Shown one piece after another: positions 22,228 to 34,000 of a stretch of DNA of 64,000 nt; the stretch's first letter is position 1; each line of letters starts with the position of its first letter. This DNA is from Atrichornis clamosus (lineage: Eukaryota; Chordata; Aves; Passeriformes; Menuridae): contig WBMZ01011562.1 in the NCBI GenBank assembly GCA_013400975.1, positions 1 to 64,000 on the forward strand, written 5' to 3'. The translations under genes were made by a program, and so were the position numbers. A model generated the notes under the pieces. The model was not told where the DNA came from. It saw only the letters and a program-made list of their open reading frames with translations, and did not search any database.

Positions 22228-23780
22228 AGCTCAGAGGCTTCGCGCACCCGCTCGGCTGCACCTGCTGCTCTGCGGTGCCTTTCCAGGTGTGTTACCTACG
22301 GCCCTGCCCCCGGAGCTGCACAGCAGGGGGACCACGAGGAACAAACCTCCGGGAGCAGCACAGAACACACATTTGGTCCTGAGCAGAGCATCTCCCCGCC
22401 ATGCGGTGACAGGCTCTGGCATCCACTGCGCCAGGGGAATGCTGTGTCCCTCTCTGCCCTCCCTTCCCACGGGGCATCCTGCATCCCCTTCCACACGGAG
22501 GGAGCCGAATCTGTGGGAACACCCCAGAACTACCTGCCATCACCTGCAAACTGTCTGTCATCTTCCCCAGCCCGCCGGCTGGCAGGACCTGCACAGCTCA
22601 GCGCGCAGGTGACGTCCTCGCAGAGCTGTGAAATCCGAGAGCGTTTGAAGCACAGCTCAGTAAATGCACAGAGCACCGACAGCTACAGATCCAGCTGTTC
22701 CAGCTGCTCTCCAGCTGCTGCTCTCGAGAAGCACACACAGACACACTGTCACCGGTCTGGAGTGGCTGATGTCTGCAGAAAGCCTCCCATGCTCCCTGCC
22801 CTCCAGCTGTGCCCTCCCTTCCCGTTATGAATCCTGCTCCTTCTGGCAGCAGCTTTTAGGCATGTTTTGGCCTGTCTTGCTCTCCCTCCTGCCTTCCCTG
22901 TGGATCCCCTGACTGCCAGCAGCGTGAGGAAGCTCCAGCCCGCACCGTGCAGCATCATTTTCATTCCACTCCTGTCCTCAGATAAGCCGGCGCTTTGGCA
23001 CGGACTCAACCCAGATCCACCGGGGCAAGGCCCCGGCCCCTCGGCACCTGGCCAGGGCACTGTGCGGTGTCTGAGACATGGAGACCCCCTGGGGGACACG
23101 GGGGTGGGGGGGCTGTGGCCGTGCCCGGAGTGCTCTGCCCGTCGGAGCCCACCAACCCCTGGCCCTGCAGCCCCGCTCCAGCACCGTGACCCTTCCGCGA
23201 GAATTCTCCATCTGAGGCCCTCTCCCCCAGTCTAGACCAGATGCCTTCATGGTGTAAATATTTGCCCCAAATAATCCTCTATTTAAAAAAGAGCCCTAAA
23301 ATCTTCTGGAGCTGTACCTGACCCAGAGCACCCCGCGCAGCTCCGGCCGTGCCTGGGACGCCCGGGGAGAGCCGGCGGGCAGAGCCCCTCCGAGGAGAGC
23401 AGTCGGTGTGGGAGCTCAGGTGTTTGCACACTCCTACTGGGTTTTTATTTTTATACTTCTGATATCCAGCCATCACTGAAAATACACTGACAGCACTCGT
23501 ACGGAAATATGGAACACGCACATGGGAATGAATACAAAATAAGTTGGTTAATATCAGTGCTATTACAATGAATACTTAATTAACTCATCATAGCAGCACA
23601 CTCACAGAGAAGTGTTCTCACTGATGGTAAAGTGCTAAATCTCCAAATGAACACCTACGGACACATGTATGACAGCAATATACAAGGAATCAATTGTCTC
23701 ACATTTATAAAAAGGAACTCTTTCACATAGGAAAAAAGAAATAAAAAAAAGTAAAGCAAAGCTATTTCTTCTCTGTCTCT

Positions 23781-23895
23781 GAGCACCTTGGTCTAGGGGA
23801 AGGTGTCCCTGCCCATGGCAGGGGGTTGGAATGAGATAGTCTGTAAGGTCCTTTCCAACCCAATCCAGCCTGTGATTCTGTGATTCCATGATTTT
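23781..23895 (+). mobile_element. CR1 LINE, short 3' end
   Basis: 'GAGCACCTTGGTCTAGGGGA', 'AGGTGTCCCTGCCCATGGCA', 'GGGGGTTGGAATGAGATAG' and 'CCTTTCCAACCC', ending in three tail units (GTGATTCTGTGATTCCATGATTTT). Sense on plus, 5'-truncated. Confidence 0.93.
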
Positions 23896-24234
23896 AAATT
23901 TTTTCTGATGCTATCACCACACCAGCCAAAACCTTGAGAAATTTTGACACAAGAGAAGGAAACAGGGCCCTTCCAAGTATTCAGCTTGTCATGTTGCATT
24001 TTCACCTGGGCACTGTACTTTCATTACCAGCCTTACTGGTGGTCTCTAGTCAGCACTTTACTGCCCTGTGTCCACTTAGGACTGTTTCCATAGTGAACTT
24101 TGTAAATACCCATATGGAGGATAATTTGGCCTGAAATCTAAATGCAAACTCATAGATCCTGATTATGGGGGCAGGAACCATATGGCAAAACAGGAACTGG
24201 GGAACAGGTGCTGAACTGGAGGTATTTCCTGCAG

Positions 24235-24391
24235 TGCCAGCACCGGTGGGAGAGGAAAAGGGCTCACCCAGCTGGCAGGGAGAGCAACCTCCTCACATAT
24301 CCACCTCCAAAGGCTGCAGGAAGCAACTGGAAGAGTCATCACTGCTCTACTGGATCCAGAACCTGGGGAAAATAATGCTGAAAGGAAATAG
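24235..24391 (+). other. Candidate exon with strong donor (unrecognised transcript)
   Basis: The acceptor-like GGTATTTCCTGCAG precedes it, and AAATAG followed by GTGAGT is a consensus donor. The 157-base segment is open in one frame (beginning roughly CCA GCA CCG GTG), with no similarity I recognise. About 106 bases further on lies the duplicated acceptor at 24,481-24,527. The arrangement could come from a spliced lncRNA or gene, or from chance in 64 kb. Confidence 0.2.
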
Positions 24392-24480
24392 GTGAGTTAT
24401 CATGTTTCCTCTCTAAAGGGAAAGAATAAAATGTTAATGTACCCCAAAAGGTGCAAACATCACTAAAATAAAGTAAAAAT

Positions 24481-24527
24481 CCCCTTTTTCTCTGCAGAAT
24501 AAAAGAAACCCCCATTTTTCTCTGCAG
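24481..24527 (+). repeat. 30-bp tandem duplication of a splice-acceptor-like sequence
   Basis: CCCCTTTTTCTCTGCAG (ending 24,497) and CCCATTTTTCTCTGCAG (ending 24,527) are separated by exactly 30 bases. Each has a polypyrimidine run followed by CAG. Thirty bases is ten codons, so use of either site would keep the frame. Joined to the donor at 24,391, both run to the same TGA in the 24,550s. Confidence 0.7.
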
Positions 24528-25041
24528 CCAGACTGTGCTGTGTGAAGGCAGACGTTTCTGATGGCAGGACAGGTCCCAGCTGCACGATGGCCCTGGGCAG
24601 CAGCACCTCACACTTGGGTGCCAGAGCTCTCCAGGGCTGGCGTGGGATGTCAAGCACAAGTGTTTTCCAAAATCTTTCCCAGCTAAACCCTGATTATCTC
24701 AAAAGCATTATTTCTTGCTTGGACAATGTTTACAGCCTCGTGAAGCACCAAGGAATTGTTTGTTTCCGGGCTGCTGCTGCAAAGAGCCATTTGCACTCCT
24801 GGCTGTGTGCTTGGAGCCAAGCAGGGATCAGCCAGCCTGGAACTCACCCTGGATGTACCCCAGAGCAACAGGGTGATGGTGATGGTGACAGCTTCCACAG
24901 GAACACGGCAGTGAGGTCACTGGAGAGCTGCAGTTATTAACCTGATAGGAATTCCTCTGAACTGAGGGAAGAATCGTGTAAGACTTGAGTGAAAAACATG
25001 CACTAATAATGTGAAACTTCACTCAGACAAAACCTGAAATC

Positions 25042-25520
25042 TTAGAATCATAGAATCACAGAACCACAGAATCTCCAGAGTCGGAAGGGACCCACAAGGA
25101 CCACCAAGTCCAACCCCTGGCCCTGCACAGACCCCCCAACAATCCCCCCCTGTGCATCCCTGGGAGCGTTGTCCAAAGGCTCCTGGAGCTCTGGCAGCCG
25201 TGGGGCCGTGCCCATTCCCTGGGGATCTGCTCAGTGCCCAGCACCCTCTGGGGGAGAGCCTTTCCCTGATCTCCATCCTGACCCTCCTGGCACAGCTCCA
25301 GCCCTTCCCTGGGCCCTGTCCCTGGTCCCAGAGAGCAGAGGTTGGAGCTGCCCCTCTGCTGTTCCTCGGGAGGAGCTGCAGCCCTCGGGTGAGCTCTGAC
25401 CTCAGTCTGCTCCAGCTGAACAAACCAAGTGCCCTCAGCCGCTCCTCGTATGGTCCCTTTAGACCCTTCACCATCTTTGTGTCCCTCCTTTGGACAATTT
25501 CCAACAGCTTTAGATCTTCC
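25042..25520 (-). mobile_element. CR1 LINE 3' region, reverse orientation (long copy)
   Basis: Begins with tail units TTAGAATCATAGAATCACAG, then 'CGGAAGGGACCCACAAGGAC', 'CCCTGGCCCTGCACAGACCC' and 'TCCTGGAGCTCTGGCAGCC'. It continues 5'-ward through 'CTCCAGCTGAACAAACCAAG', 'CCTCAGCCGCTCCTCGTATG' and 'GACCCTTCACCATCTTTGTG'. One of the longest copies here, same subfamily as 20,603. Frames running through it are CR1 noncoding 3' sequence. Confidence 0.95.
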
Positions 25521-27487
25521 GTATAAGAGACTTCTCCCTGGGGACAGAAGAACATGGAGAACTCATTAACCATGAAGCCATAAAGCAATTAATAGCCCCT
25601 CCCTGTGACTGAGTGACCCAGCAAGGAAGGAGATTTCTCAGGACCCGGCTCCTTGTCCCTGGGATGAGCCTCAGGCTGTGCTTTGGGAGGTGACCTCATT
25701 GCTGCCAGAGAAATGCAGAAAAGAGGCACAGGGACTGTGTTTGGGGGGACATGGAAGTGCAAGTGAATAAAAAGGAGTTTGTTTCCTATAGCTGGAGCAG
25801 CCACAGCCCTTTGCTGCTGCCCCACCACCCCCAGGGTGGGTCTGGGGACTTGAGGTATGCCCTCAGGCTGGGGAGGCTCAGCAAGGAGGGACAGTACCAA
25901 GGACAGACAGTGCCATGTGCCATGCCCAGGCAAGAGGTCTGGCTGATGTCACATGGCCTGGCATCCTCTGCATCATTGTCTGTGAGCCCCTTTTTCCTTC
26001 TCCTGTTGTCTCTCTCCTTAAAATGTCTCTAATAAAAGACATTTTAATTAAATACCTTACAGGGTCAAACACTTTCCTTGCTGGGACCTACAACAGCATC
26101 CATGAACCACTCCCATCCCCAAATCCATCTGCTGTGCTTCCCTTGGACACGATGGGATGTGGTGATGTCTCAGCAGAGTGGTGCTGGTCACCCCTGAGCC
26201 CCCAGACGGGGAAGCTGAGGATCCAGGGTGTGTGTTCAGCTCAGTGCTCATCTGTGAGCAGTGGGAAAAGGTCTCCTTTTGGGTTTCTGGCTGCCAGTCA
26301 AGCAAAGGAAAGAGAACATGATACCATTTCTCACCCCCAGTATTGCTGTTTATACATGGACTCCAAGAAGAAGACGGGAGCAGCAGATATGGGTTATCAA
26401 AGGGACCTGTTCCTCCCTGGCTGCCTGACCTCCCATGAACCATCATTTCTCTGGGCCTAACCTGACCTTTCCAGAAGTGCAAATAATACCCCACCTCGGG
26501 CCAGCGTTCACAGGTTTGATTTTCCTGGGCAGCTGGCTCCTGCTGCTCTCGGCTTTTGCCGTACATTTCTTCACATATGTACGATCCGATCCAAGGGAGC
26601 ATCTCCTGATGACTGACTCTGTAATTTGCCGTTTTCTCCTTGGGAAAAAAACCACTTTACAGATTAACAATCAAGCTAACAGCTTCTGTTGTGGATATGA
26701 AAGAACATTACCCTTGTGGCACACTGGAGTCCCACAGTTCTGTGGCTTCATAACCGTGCGACGCTGCCCGTCTGCTGGCAGACAGGCAGGGCAGGCTCTG
26801 ATGTGGACTCACTTAGATGTTTCTGAAATTAAATTTATTGTTCCTGAGAGAAAAGAAACCTTATTTTTCTCTGTGCCAGATCAGAACCAAAGGTCTGTAT
26901 TCCTCTAGGTCTTGCAAGCCCTTTATTTTCAGCCTGTTTTAGTTTTGTGGCTTTACGTTTTGGGAGCCCAGTGACCTCAGGGCAGCACAGGGAGAGCCAG
27001 TGTGTGGTGAGCTGGGCTGGGGTGGTGGGGAGGCTCCCCGAGGTTCTCTCTGGGGGCTGTGGGCAGAGCTGAGGGCACAGAGCAGGAGGATGGAGCCCTC
27101 CCAGCCAGAGCTCTGCCGTGCAGGGACACCTGTCAGCACGTCCTGGCTGGCTGGGCGGCAGTCCTACAGAAACGCCCCTGGGCTGCGTGTCCTGAGGACA
27201 CGGGCACTGTGAAACCCTGCAGGCGTCTCCAGGCTCTGCCGTCCAGTTGCTCTTACACAGTGCTCCTGTTCCGCGGGGGCAGACGGGGCACAGGCAGCTT
27301 TTGCTGCAGCACGGGAGGGAAGTGTGGGCTGCCCAACGCCCTGGGAAAAGCGCCTTTGCCACGCACTGGCATTTCCTGCCCTTCCAAACACTGCTGTTGG
27401 GAAGGCAGGTAACGAGAGCCTCTCAGGGGAGCAGGAGCTCTTCCCCTCTGCTCTGTGCTCCAGCCGTGCCCCACAAGTGCTTTGCTG
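25521..27487. other. Unique noncoding stretch
   Basis: No recognised gene or repeat. A plus-strand frame at 26,435-26,908 contains a hydrophobic run (GLIFLGSWLLLLSAFAV), but it has no family resemblance and no supporting context. 26,900-27,450 is GC-rich. Confidence 0.5.
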
Positions 27488-27700
27488 CACCTTCCACTAT
27501 CCCAGGTTTCTCCAAGCCCTGGCCATCCTGGCCCTGGACACTTGGAGGGATGGGGCAGCCACAGCTTCTTTGGACAATCTGTGCCAGTGCCTCACCAACA
27601 CCACAGGGAAGAATTTCTTCCCAATATCCTATTTCAATCTACCCTCTTTCAGCTCAAATCTATTAAAATTCATCCCCTCTCGTGTCTCTCTTCCCCCAGC
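27488..27700 (-). mobile_element. CR1 LINE fragment lacking its 3' tip, reverse orientation
   Basis: Starts at CACCTTCCACTATCCCAGG and runs 'TTTCTCCAAGCCCTGGCCAT', 'GGGATGGGGCAGCCACAGC', 'GTGCCAGTGCCTCACCAAC', 'GAATTTCTTCCCAATATCC' and 'CTACCCTCTTTCAGCTCAAA'. The 3' terminal portion expected to its left is not recognisable, so this copy has lost the tail or decayed there. Confidence 0.9.
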
Positions 27701-29172
27701 AGGATCAGATACCTTGAGCCATCAGTGCACTGGAAGTCCTGGGCTTCATTCCTGAGCTCTCGGGCCAGGCTCAATACTGCAGCTTTTAGTCCTGAAGCAA
27801 ACATCACTTCCTTCAGCATGGAGTACTCCGGAGTGCTTTTAGAAAGCTAAACAATCTGATGGAAAGATTTTTCAAGGCATTTTTAAAACTGCTTTTTTGG
27901 TTCCTTTAGTGCTGACACATCTCCAGAGGCTGTGTCTCGATGATTTAGTGTCTCCACACATCCTCACGGATGTGGTGCTGTGTCATCCTCCAGAAATCCT
28001 GGAAACATCACTTACCTCCAGCTCCCAAACCCGCTGCTCCACAGTCACACCTGCCATTCAAGCTGATGCTGGGCTTAGAGATCCCGAATTCCTCTGAACC
28101 ATCCTCCAGTTCTCCTACACCTACTTACAGTTGGGTCCTTTCCCATGGGATGTGGGCAGGGTTGGGGCTTGTCATGATCCCTGAGGTTAAAATGAATTTC
28201 GTACCCCTGTCCATGCAAATACTGCGAAAAGAATGAAAGGCAACATCAATAGCACTGCAGACAAAATATCTTTAAGAAAGAAATTGACCCCTCTGTGAAG
28301 ACACGTGCAGGGTATCCACACACATGTCCAAAGGCACACACTTGCCATTCCCCGGTTGCTCACTCATTTTTTCCAGGACAGGCTCCCACAGTGCTGGTGC
28401 TCCTGAGGAAGCCTTTCCTTGCCTTCCCCCATGCCCAGGCAGTGCCAGGCTGCGTCGTGCCTGTGACACCCCATTTTGGACAGGCAGGATGCTGCCTGCT
28501 GGCCTTCCCATACACTGTCCTGTCCCCCAGCCCCGCGGCCAGAGAGTGGCCGGAGGGGAGGAGCTGCTGGGAGGAGCTGCTGAGAGGAGGCTGCAGCCAG
28601 TGCTCAGGGGCTTGGCCCTGGCCACTGTTCCTTTTCTTCCCCCCTTCCTTCCCATACTGATTTGCCCATTTTTCACATGGGCTGTAGGATGCAAATGTGA
28701 TGGTGGCTGATGATGGGCTGCGTTCCCTAAAGGCTGGAGTGAGGAACAGGATGAGTTTATGGACCCCTGAGCATCCTTTGCTGGTAAAACATCTGCTTTT
28801 ACCTTCTCTCTGGAGTTTTCCCTTTTCGGCCCCTTTCAGGAAGGGCAGAAGCTCTGCACATCGGATCCCTGCATTCTCCATGGGATCAGGCATTGGCATT
28901 TCTGAACTTGGCCTGGGAATGCAGCCGCTGCCCGATGCCTCCCCGTGAGCCCAGCAGTGAGTCAGGAGGCCACAGGCAATGGGTTGGAGGAGAAATGTCT
29001 GGCCCTCTGTTGCTCCCCTCTCTCTGGGATGATCAGCTATTGCTGATTCCTGCCAGCTCTCAGCAATGACACTCCATGAAACCAGAGGACAAAGGGGTCT
29101 GTGCGGGGAAGAGGCAGAAGAGTTGGAGAAAGCGACCCCAGACCCACCTTTTGTCTCATCCTTCGGGATACA

Positions 29173-29215
29173 CCTCCATCCCTGGAGGTGCTCAAGGCCA
29201 GAATTCTATGATTTT
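29173..29215 (+). mobile_element. CR1 relic with internal deletion
   Basis: CCTCCATCCCTGGAGGTGCT and CAAGGCCAG, standard CR1 words, are followed directly by a tail-like AATTCTATGATTTT. About 100 bases of the usual 3' region are missing between them. Short, so confidence is moderate. Confidence 0.5.
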
Positions 29216-30759
29216 GGGAAGAGAAGAGGGATTGGATTCCTACCGCAGGCTTCAGGAAAAGGGGTGGGTGCTGTGGCAGGTACAGGAGTGCTCACTGCAG
29301 GAAGCTACCTGCCAAGTGAATTCCAGAGACGGGGTGATCCCTTCTCCCTGCAGACACTGGCCCCAGCCTCTGGAGCAGTCAGGACTCGGCAGTGCTGGCC
29401 AAAGGACCCCACTGTGCAGGCACACAGACTGGACTCACCAGCAGCCAGAGGTTCTCCCTGCCAGGGAACACAGATTATTAAACCTCAGCCAGTATTCACT
29501 GTGGTTCCTTTCTTTCATCAACTCTCCTCTCCAATATTGTGTTTTCTGTTCTTTTGGGAAAGCAGTGCACTGTTTAATAAGAAGAAGGGGTTGCTTTGGT
29601 ACACTCCAGGATTGATGATTGACTCAGACTTTTTTAATAATTCAGCTGCAAGACAGACCCTGAGTACCCACAGCACCCAGAGAATGCCCTGGAGGAGAAA
29701 ACAGATTTGCAAGGTTTTCCTGCTGGGTGCTGGGGGCTGAGGCTGCTTCCAAGGCAGCTGGGAACAAACCCACCTGCCTGTCCTGAAAAAAGGTCATTCC
29801 ACCTGGGGCTCAGCTCATTTAGCGCCAAAGCAGGGAACAGAGTGAAGCCAGTGAGTGAAATACCCAACACAGAGAGCAGAGGGGGTGAAGACTGATCCCA
29901 ATGTGTGGAGCGTATCCATCACAATGTGTTTGAACCTGACACTTCCAGAGCCAGGAGATTTCCTTTGAGAGCTGGTTTCTAAATGGAGTTTGGCTTAGGG
30001 ATGTGTGACCTTTGCAAGCCCACAGAAGCAGGAGAAACCCAGTGTTCTCCCCATGTTCTGCCTTTGCTGATCCCTGGGTTGTTGCAGTTGAGATGATTCT
30101 GACCCAAAGCAGACAAAAGACAGGGCAAGGTTCCACTAACAGCCCCCAGTGACACTTCTCGTGAGGAGTTTCCCAAGGAGCAACACAAGGCAGGTCTGGC
30201 AAACACCTTTCTCATCAGCAAACCCTTCCCTGGGTGTTAGGCCAGCAGCAGGACGTGAAGATCCTCCTCACAGCTACAGCAGCCGCTCACTGTCCTGGCC
30301 CTTGAAGAAAAGCCTCATCCCCCTGCTCTTCCTCAGTCCACGCTCGGGTCCCTCTGCTGAGGGCGTGCATTTCCTGCTGCTCCAGGAGGGGCTGTTAAAT
30401 ACGGGCTTTCAGGATTCTTCTGTAAGGCAACAGGACTTCTGCTGACTCGTGCAGTTTCACATTCACATATTTCCACGAATTTCACAGGCAGGGCAGCCTG
30501 CAGGGCTGTGAGCCACAGTGAGGCACGGGAGCAGGATGTCCTGAGGGGCAGGGTCTGAGCTACCCACCACGGACACAGAAATGTTCTTCACAGTGGCTTG
30601 GGGATGCCAGCATGTCCTGGTAACCGCGGGGATTAGCAATCTGCAGGCAGCACATGAGGAAAACAAGGATGGATGTTTTGGGAATGCAATGGAGTGGATA
30701 CATCCTGAAGAATTAGGGGAAAATGATTGTTTTATCTTTTCTGACATTAGCAGCACAGG

Positions 30760-30784
30760 CACACACACACACACACACACACAC
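30760..30784 (+). repeat. (CA)n dinucleotide microsatellite
   Basis: About 12 uninterrupted CA dinucleotides. Probably length-polymorphic; no coding content. Confidence 0.92.
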
Positions 30785-31500
30785 CAAAGCCATTAGTTCA
30801 CAGGAATTTGTTTCTCATCCTAGTTTTTTCACAGGTTTTGAGTTTTTCTTCATGTTCTCTTAAGTCCCTGGCAAAATTTCCCTGGAGTTTAGCAATAAAT
30901 TAGAGCTTTTATGAATTACACACCTCTGACGCCTCCTTGGAGAAATAAAACATTAGTGGGAATCAGTGCTGTGTTGGAGCAGCCAAGAGCTCTGAGAATT
31001 CCTCACTCCATCATCACTCCGGCTGCCAAACACACCCAGTGATCAATACAAGGACTTGTAAATCACCCAAACAGGTGGGTTGTTACCCTTTCTATTGCAA
31101 TATCTTAAACCTCAGCTTGATGCACTGTTTCTGGCTATGCAATAAAAACAAGGTTACAGCAACCTCAAGTCATGGTTATCTGTAGCAAAGGATCACACAG
31201 TTTACAGGGCATTAAAAGGTCAAAAATTTTAAATAGCTGTTAGTAAGTACGGAGTTGGTACTCAGGACATTCAGAAAGATGTCAGCCTCAAAGTGCCAGT
31301 TGTAATGAACAAGTCTGTGGAGCTGAAGGAGCTGCTCAGTGTGACACAGCCCAGCCTGTCCCATGGCCATTTGTACGTTCTCTTTCGGTTTTCCCCAATA
31401 AAGGCTGAAGTTTGGTTGTGAGAGGAACTGCCTGGAAGGTAACAGCACTGCAGCAACTCTGCCAGGGAAGGGAAAGTCTGAAGGAGACAACATTTTTTAC

Positions 31501-31611
31501 TTGTTTCAGGAGCTCCAAAGAAACCCACTGATCCTTTCCATGCTGATGCTGGCCTTCATCCCCACTAAGTGGTGACTCTTCGCCTTCCTGTAGAGCTCTT
31601 GTTAAATAAAC
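31501..31611 (-). other. Candidate coding exon of an unrecognised minus-strand transcript
   Basis: On the minus strand CTCTTTTTTCCCTAG is a strong acceptor-like tract. It is followed by 111 bases open in phase 0 (37 codons, beginning V-Y-L-T-R-A-L-Q-E-G-E-E-S-P and containing S-G-D-E-G-Q-H-Q-H-G), ending ...L-L-K-Q before GTAAAA. The donor is weak (A at +5). The residue composition is protein-like, but I recognise no family. It could be an exon, a relic or chance. Confidence 0.2.
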
Positions 31612-32570
31612 CTAGGGAAAAAAGAGTCAAAATTAGGCTGTTTTGACAGCCTTTGCATTTTGCTCTGCCTGGTTAGGCTACACTAGGACTGGGTAGTTCT
31701 AATCAGTTGTCCCACCTTCAGTACAACACTCTACACCTGCAGTTAAAATATGCACAAGTCCTTCGGGGCTGATCCCAGAACAGCCTTAAATCCAGAAGCC
31801 CTACTAGAAAGAGTTGAGCTGACCAGATGAGGAAGCCCAGGTTTGGTGACACAGTAGCAAGGGAGACAGAGGGGCAGGTGGCAGAACAGAACACATCACT
31901 GCTTTTGGGAAATACAGATTACAGCAATTAACAGATATTACTGAATAACATCTATGTCTAAAAGAGGTCTGCAAGCATAAAAAGGAATTATTCAGTATTC
32001 CACAAGAACACTTTACTGCAATAGCCACACTGATCTAGCACAACAGCGTTTCTACACAACAAGGCAGAGAAAGCAGCAGTATTTTCCTCATTTCCGCTGT
32101 TTTGAGCATTATGCAGAGGAGATGTAGTCATGGGTTTGAGAGAAGAAAGACATTTTTTCTGTCATCAGTGACTTGGACAGATGTAGTTTCACAACAACAA
32201 TGATGTAAGAAAAAAATAGTTTGTGTGTGAGTCCTAGAACTGCTCCAAGTGTTCCCTGACCTATTGTTGGCTTTAACAAACTGACATTTGCGGAGTCCCG
32301 AGAAGACATGAGGACAAATCCAACATGTGAAACCAAAACAGACAGCTTGTGCCAGCACTGAGGCAAGGGCTGAGACAGGGAAAGGTGGGTCAGCAAAAAC
32401 ATCCTGGTCCAGCCTTGCTCCCGCTTGGAAGAATCTGGCACTGGTGGTGGAAAGAGCAGTTCCAGCTCCACCCGAGACGAGAGCCGTCCCCATACCCGGA
32501 CACGCCCATCTGGGATCTGCCCCCAGGATCAGCCTCTGCCAGGTGCAGCAACCTGTGCGGGAGCAGCAGA

Positions 32571-32681
32571 GCAGCCGCAGGGGAGGGCGCGGTGCGGTGT
32601 CCCGGGCGTGCCCGGCCGCAGGGACTCGCATCCCCCGCGGGCGCCACCCGCGCTCCCCGACACCTGTGCCGCCTTTCCCCA
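32571..32681. promoter_or_regulatory. Small CpG-dense island-like segment
   Basis: Sixteen CpG dinucleotides can be counted within about 110 bases, against a strongly CpG-depleted background. It includes CCCGGGCGTGCCCGGCC and CCCCGCGGGCGCC. It could mark an unmethylated promoter or simply a GC-rich island. No TATA box or exon is evident nearby. Confidence 0.3.
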
Positions 32682-34000
32682 GCACACCCAGCGGTTCCCG
32701 TGGCTGGGTGTCACACGGCTCTTTGCTGCTGTTCCCCATCACCACGGGTGCAAAGAACACTTCTCCAAAGCCTGCAGCCTCCATGATGTTCAGTGAGTTT
32801 TGTGCATTTCAAAATTTCGCCTCCAGTTCTCTCCCTGCTCAGCTGGTTTGATGATTTCTTTAGCTATTTGTACAGACAACTGCACACCCATTCCTTCCAC
32901 AGCCCCTGCTCAGTCTCTCCTTTCTTTCTCATCCTTCTGACAGCTTTACACGTTCTGCCTTTGCCCCATGATTCCGAGCAGCTCTGAACTTGCTTGTAAT
33001 CCATGTGCTCCAGGAGCCTGGTTCCTGCCAGAGCGTTGAGCCAAGCTCTCTGTTCACAAGTCTGGTGAACTTCTGGGGAGCTGGGAGGTTCCTGCGTTGC
33101 TGGGTTTGTATGGAGACCTGGTGGCAGCTGACAGGTGGAGTTACTCAGCAGGTGTTTCTCCTTATGTGGAAGTGCAAAAATCTCTCTGTGGATCCTCCAG
33201 GTTGGTAACGGACATGTCAAAAGGTTTTAGTCACAATCAAAATTCCTGTGATATTTTCAAATATCTAAGGATATTGTTAACAATGTTATCAAGAAGCTGC
33301 CATTCAACATATCCTTTCTGGGAGATTCTGTAAGTGAAAGAGTTGCTTTTGTTTTTTGTTTTTAATGAGGGCCCAAGTCTTTGAGCACTGGCAAACATCT
33401 CTCCAAGCCTTGCCATGAGCAAGAGTGTCAGCCCAGCTGTGGTGCCCGAGGCTGTACTGGGAACCAGGTTATCATCTGAGGTTCTGGGGTTGTAGAGTGC
33501 TTCAGAAACAGCATCAAGAAAAATCAGTGTGGACTACATTTCCCCATGTTCCTCTGGCACAGGCTTGGTCTGAAAAAATTCTCATGGTCCCCTGCATCGC
33601 TGCAGGACTTGGTGATGGATTCCTGGAGCTGACGAGACCCATCCTGCCCACTCTCAGCAGTACAGCAAACACAGCCCCTGGTGTCTCCTTCAGTCCAGAT
33701 CACAGAGAGTTTGAGATGGGTCTGGTCCCTGCACCAGTGCTGTGTGCTCAGGGTCACAGTGACCACCTCAGTCCACAGAGCTGCCAGGTGTATCCCTGTG
33801 CTTCCCAGCAAAGGAAACAGCCAAGTATGAATGGGCACAAAGTGGTAAGATTTCATTGCATTCAAGAGGCTGAAAATATCTTTTAAAAAGAAATGTGTCC
33901 CAAATGTTTCTTGGACTCTCATTCCTCACACAAACGTTGGCCATGAGACTGCAGGTGTCCTCCAGCACTGCCCCAGGGATGTGCTCAGCACAGTGCGCAC

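Larger units (their letters stand above)
20857..23780. other. Unique stretch with small tandem repeat and AT-rich block
   Basis: A short tandem repeat lies at 21,020-21,072 and an AT-rich block at 21,170-21,340. A polypyrimidine run at 22,141-22,230 is followed by GC-rich DNA (22.2-23.4 kb) with moderate CpG and uninformative frames. No gene recognised. Confidence 0.5.
23896..25041. other. Unique stretch containing a splice-like module
   Basis: No recognised gene. Contains the possible exon-intron-exon arrangement described at 24,235-24,560. The rest is mixed unique DNA. Confidence 0.45.
27701..34000. other. Long repeat-poor unique stretch with weak exon-like segments
   Basis: About 6.3 kb holding only one tiny CR1 relic (29,173) and a (CA)n tract. 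It also has a CpG-dense spot (32,571-32,681) and a minus-strand exon-like segment (31,501-31,611). GGAG followed by GTAAGT on the minus strand near 28,016 is another strong donor-like site. No product is recognised. Confidence 0.45.

Noticed and set aside
26435..26908. 157-codon frame with a transmembrane-like segment
   Set aside because: A hydrophobic run can arise by chance, and there is no homology I recognise, no splice context and no support from neighbours.
28016..28095. Minus-strand exon ending at GGAG/GTAAGT
   Set aside because: The donor is perfect and an open frame precedes it, but there is no convincing polypyrimidine acceptor, so it was not listed as a feature.
32128..32784. 218-codon minus-strand frame starting near the CpG-dense spot
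   Set aside because: Compositionally GC-driven at its start, with no recognised domain and overlapping plus-strand frames of similar length.
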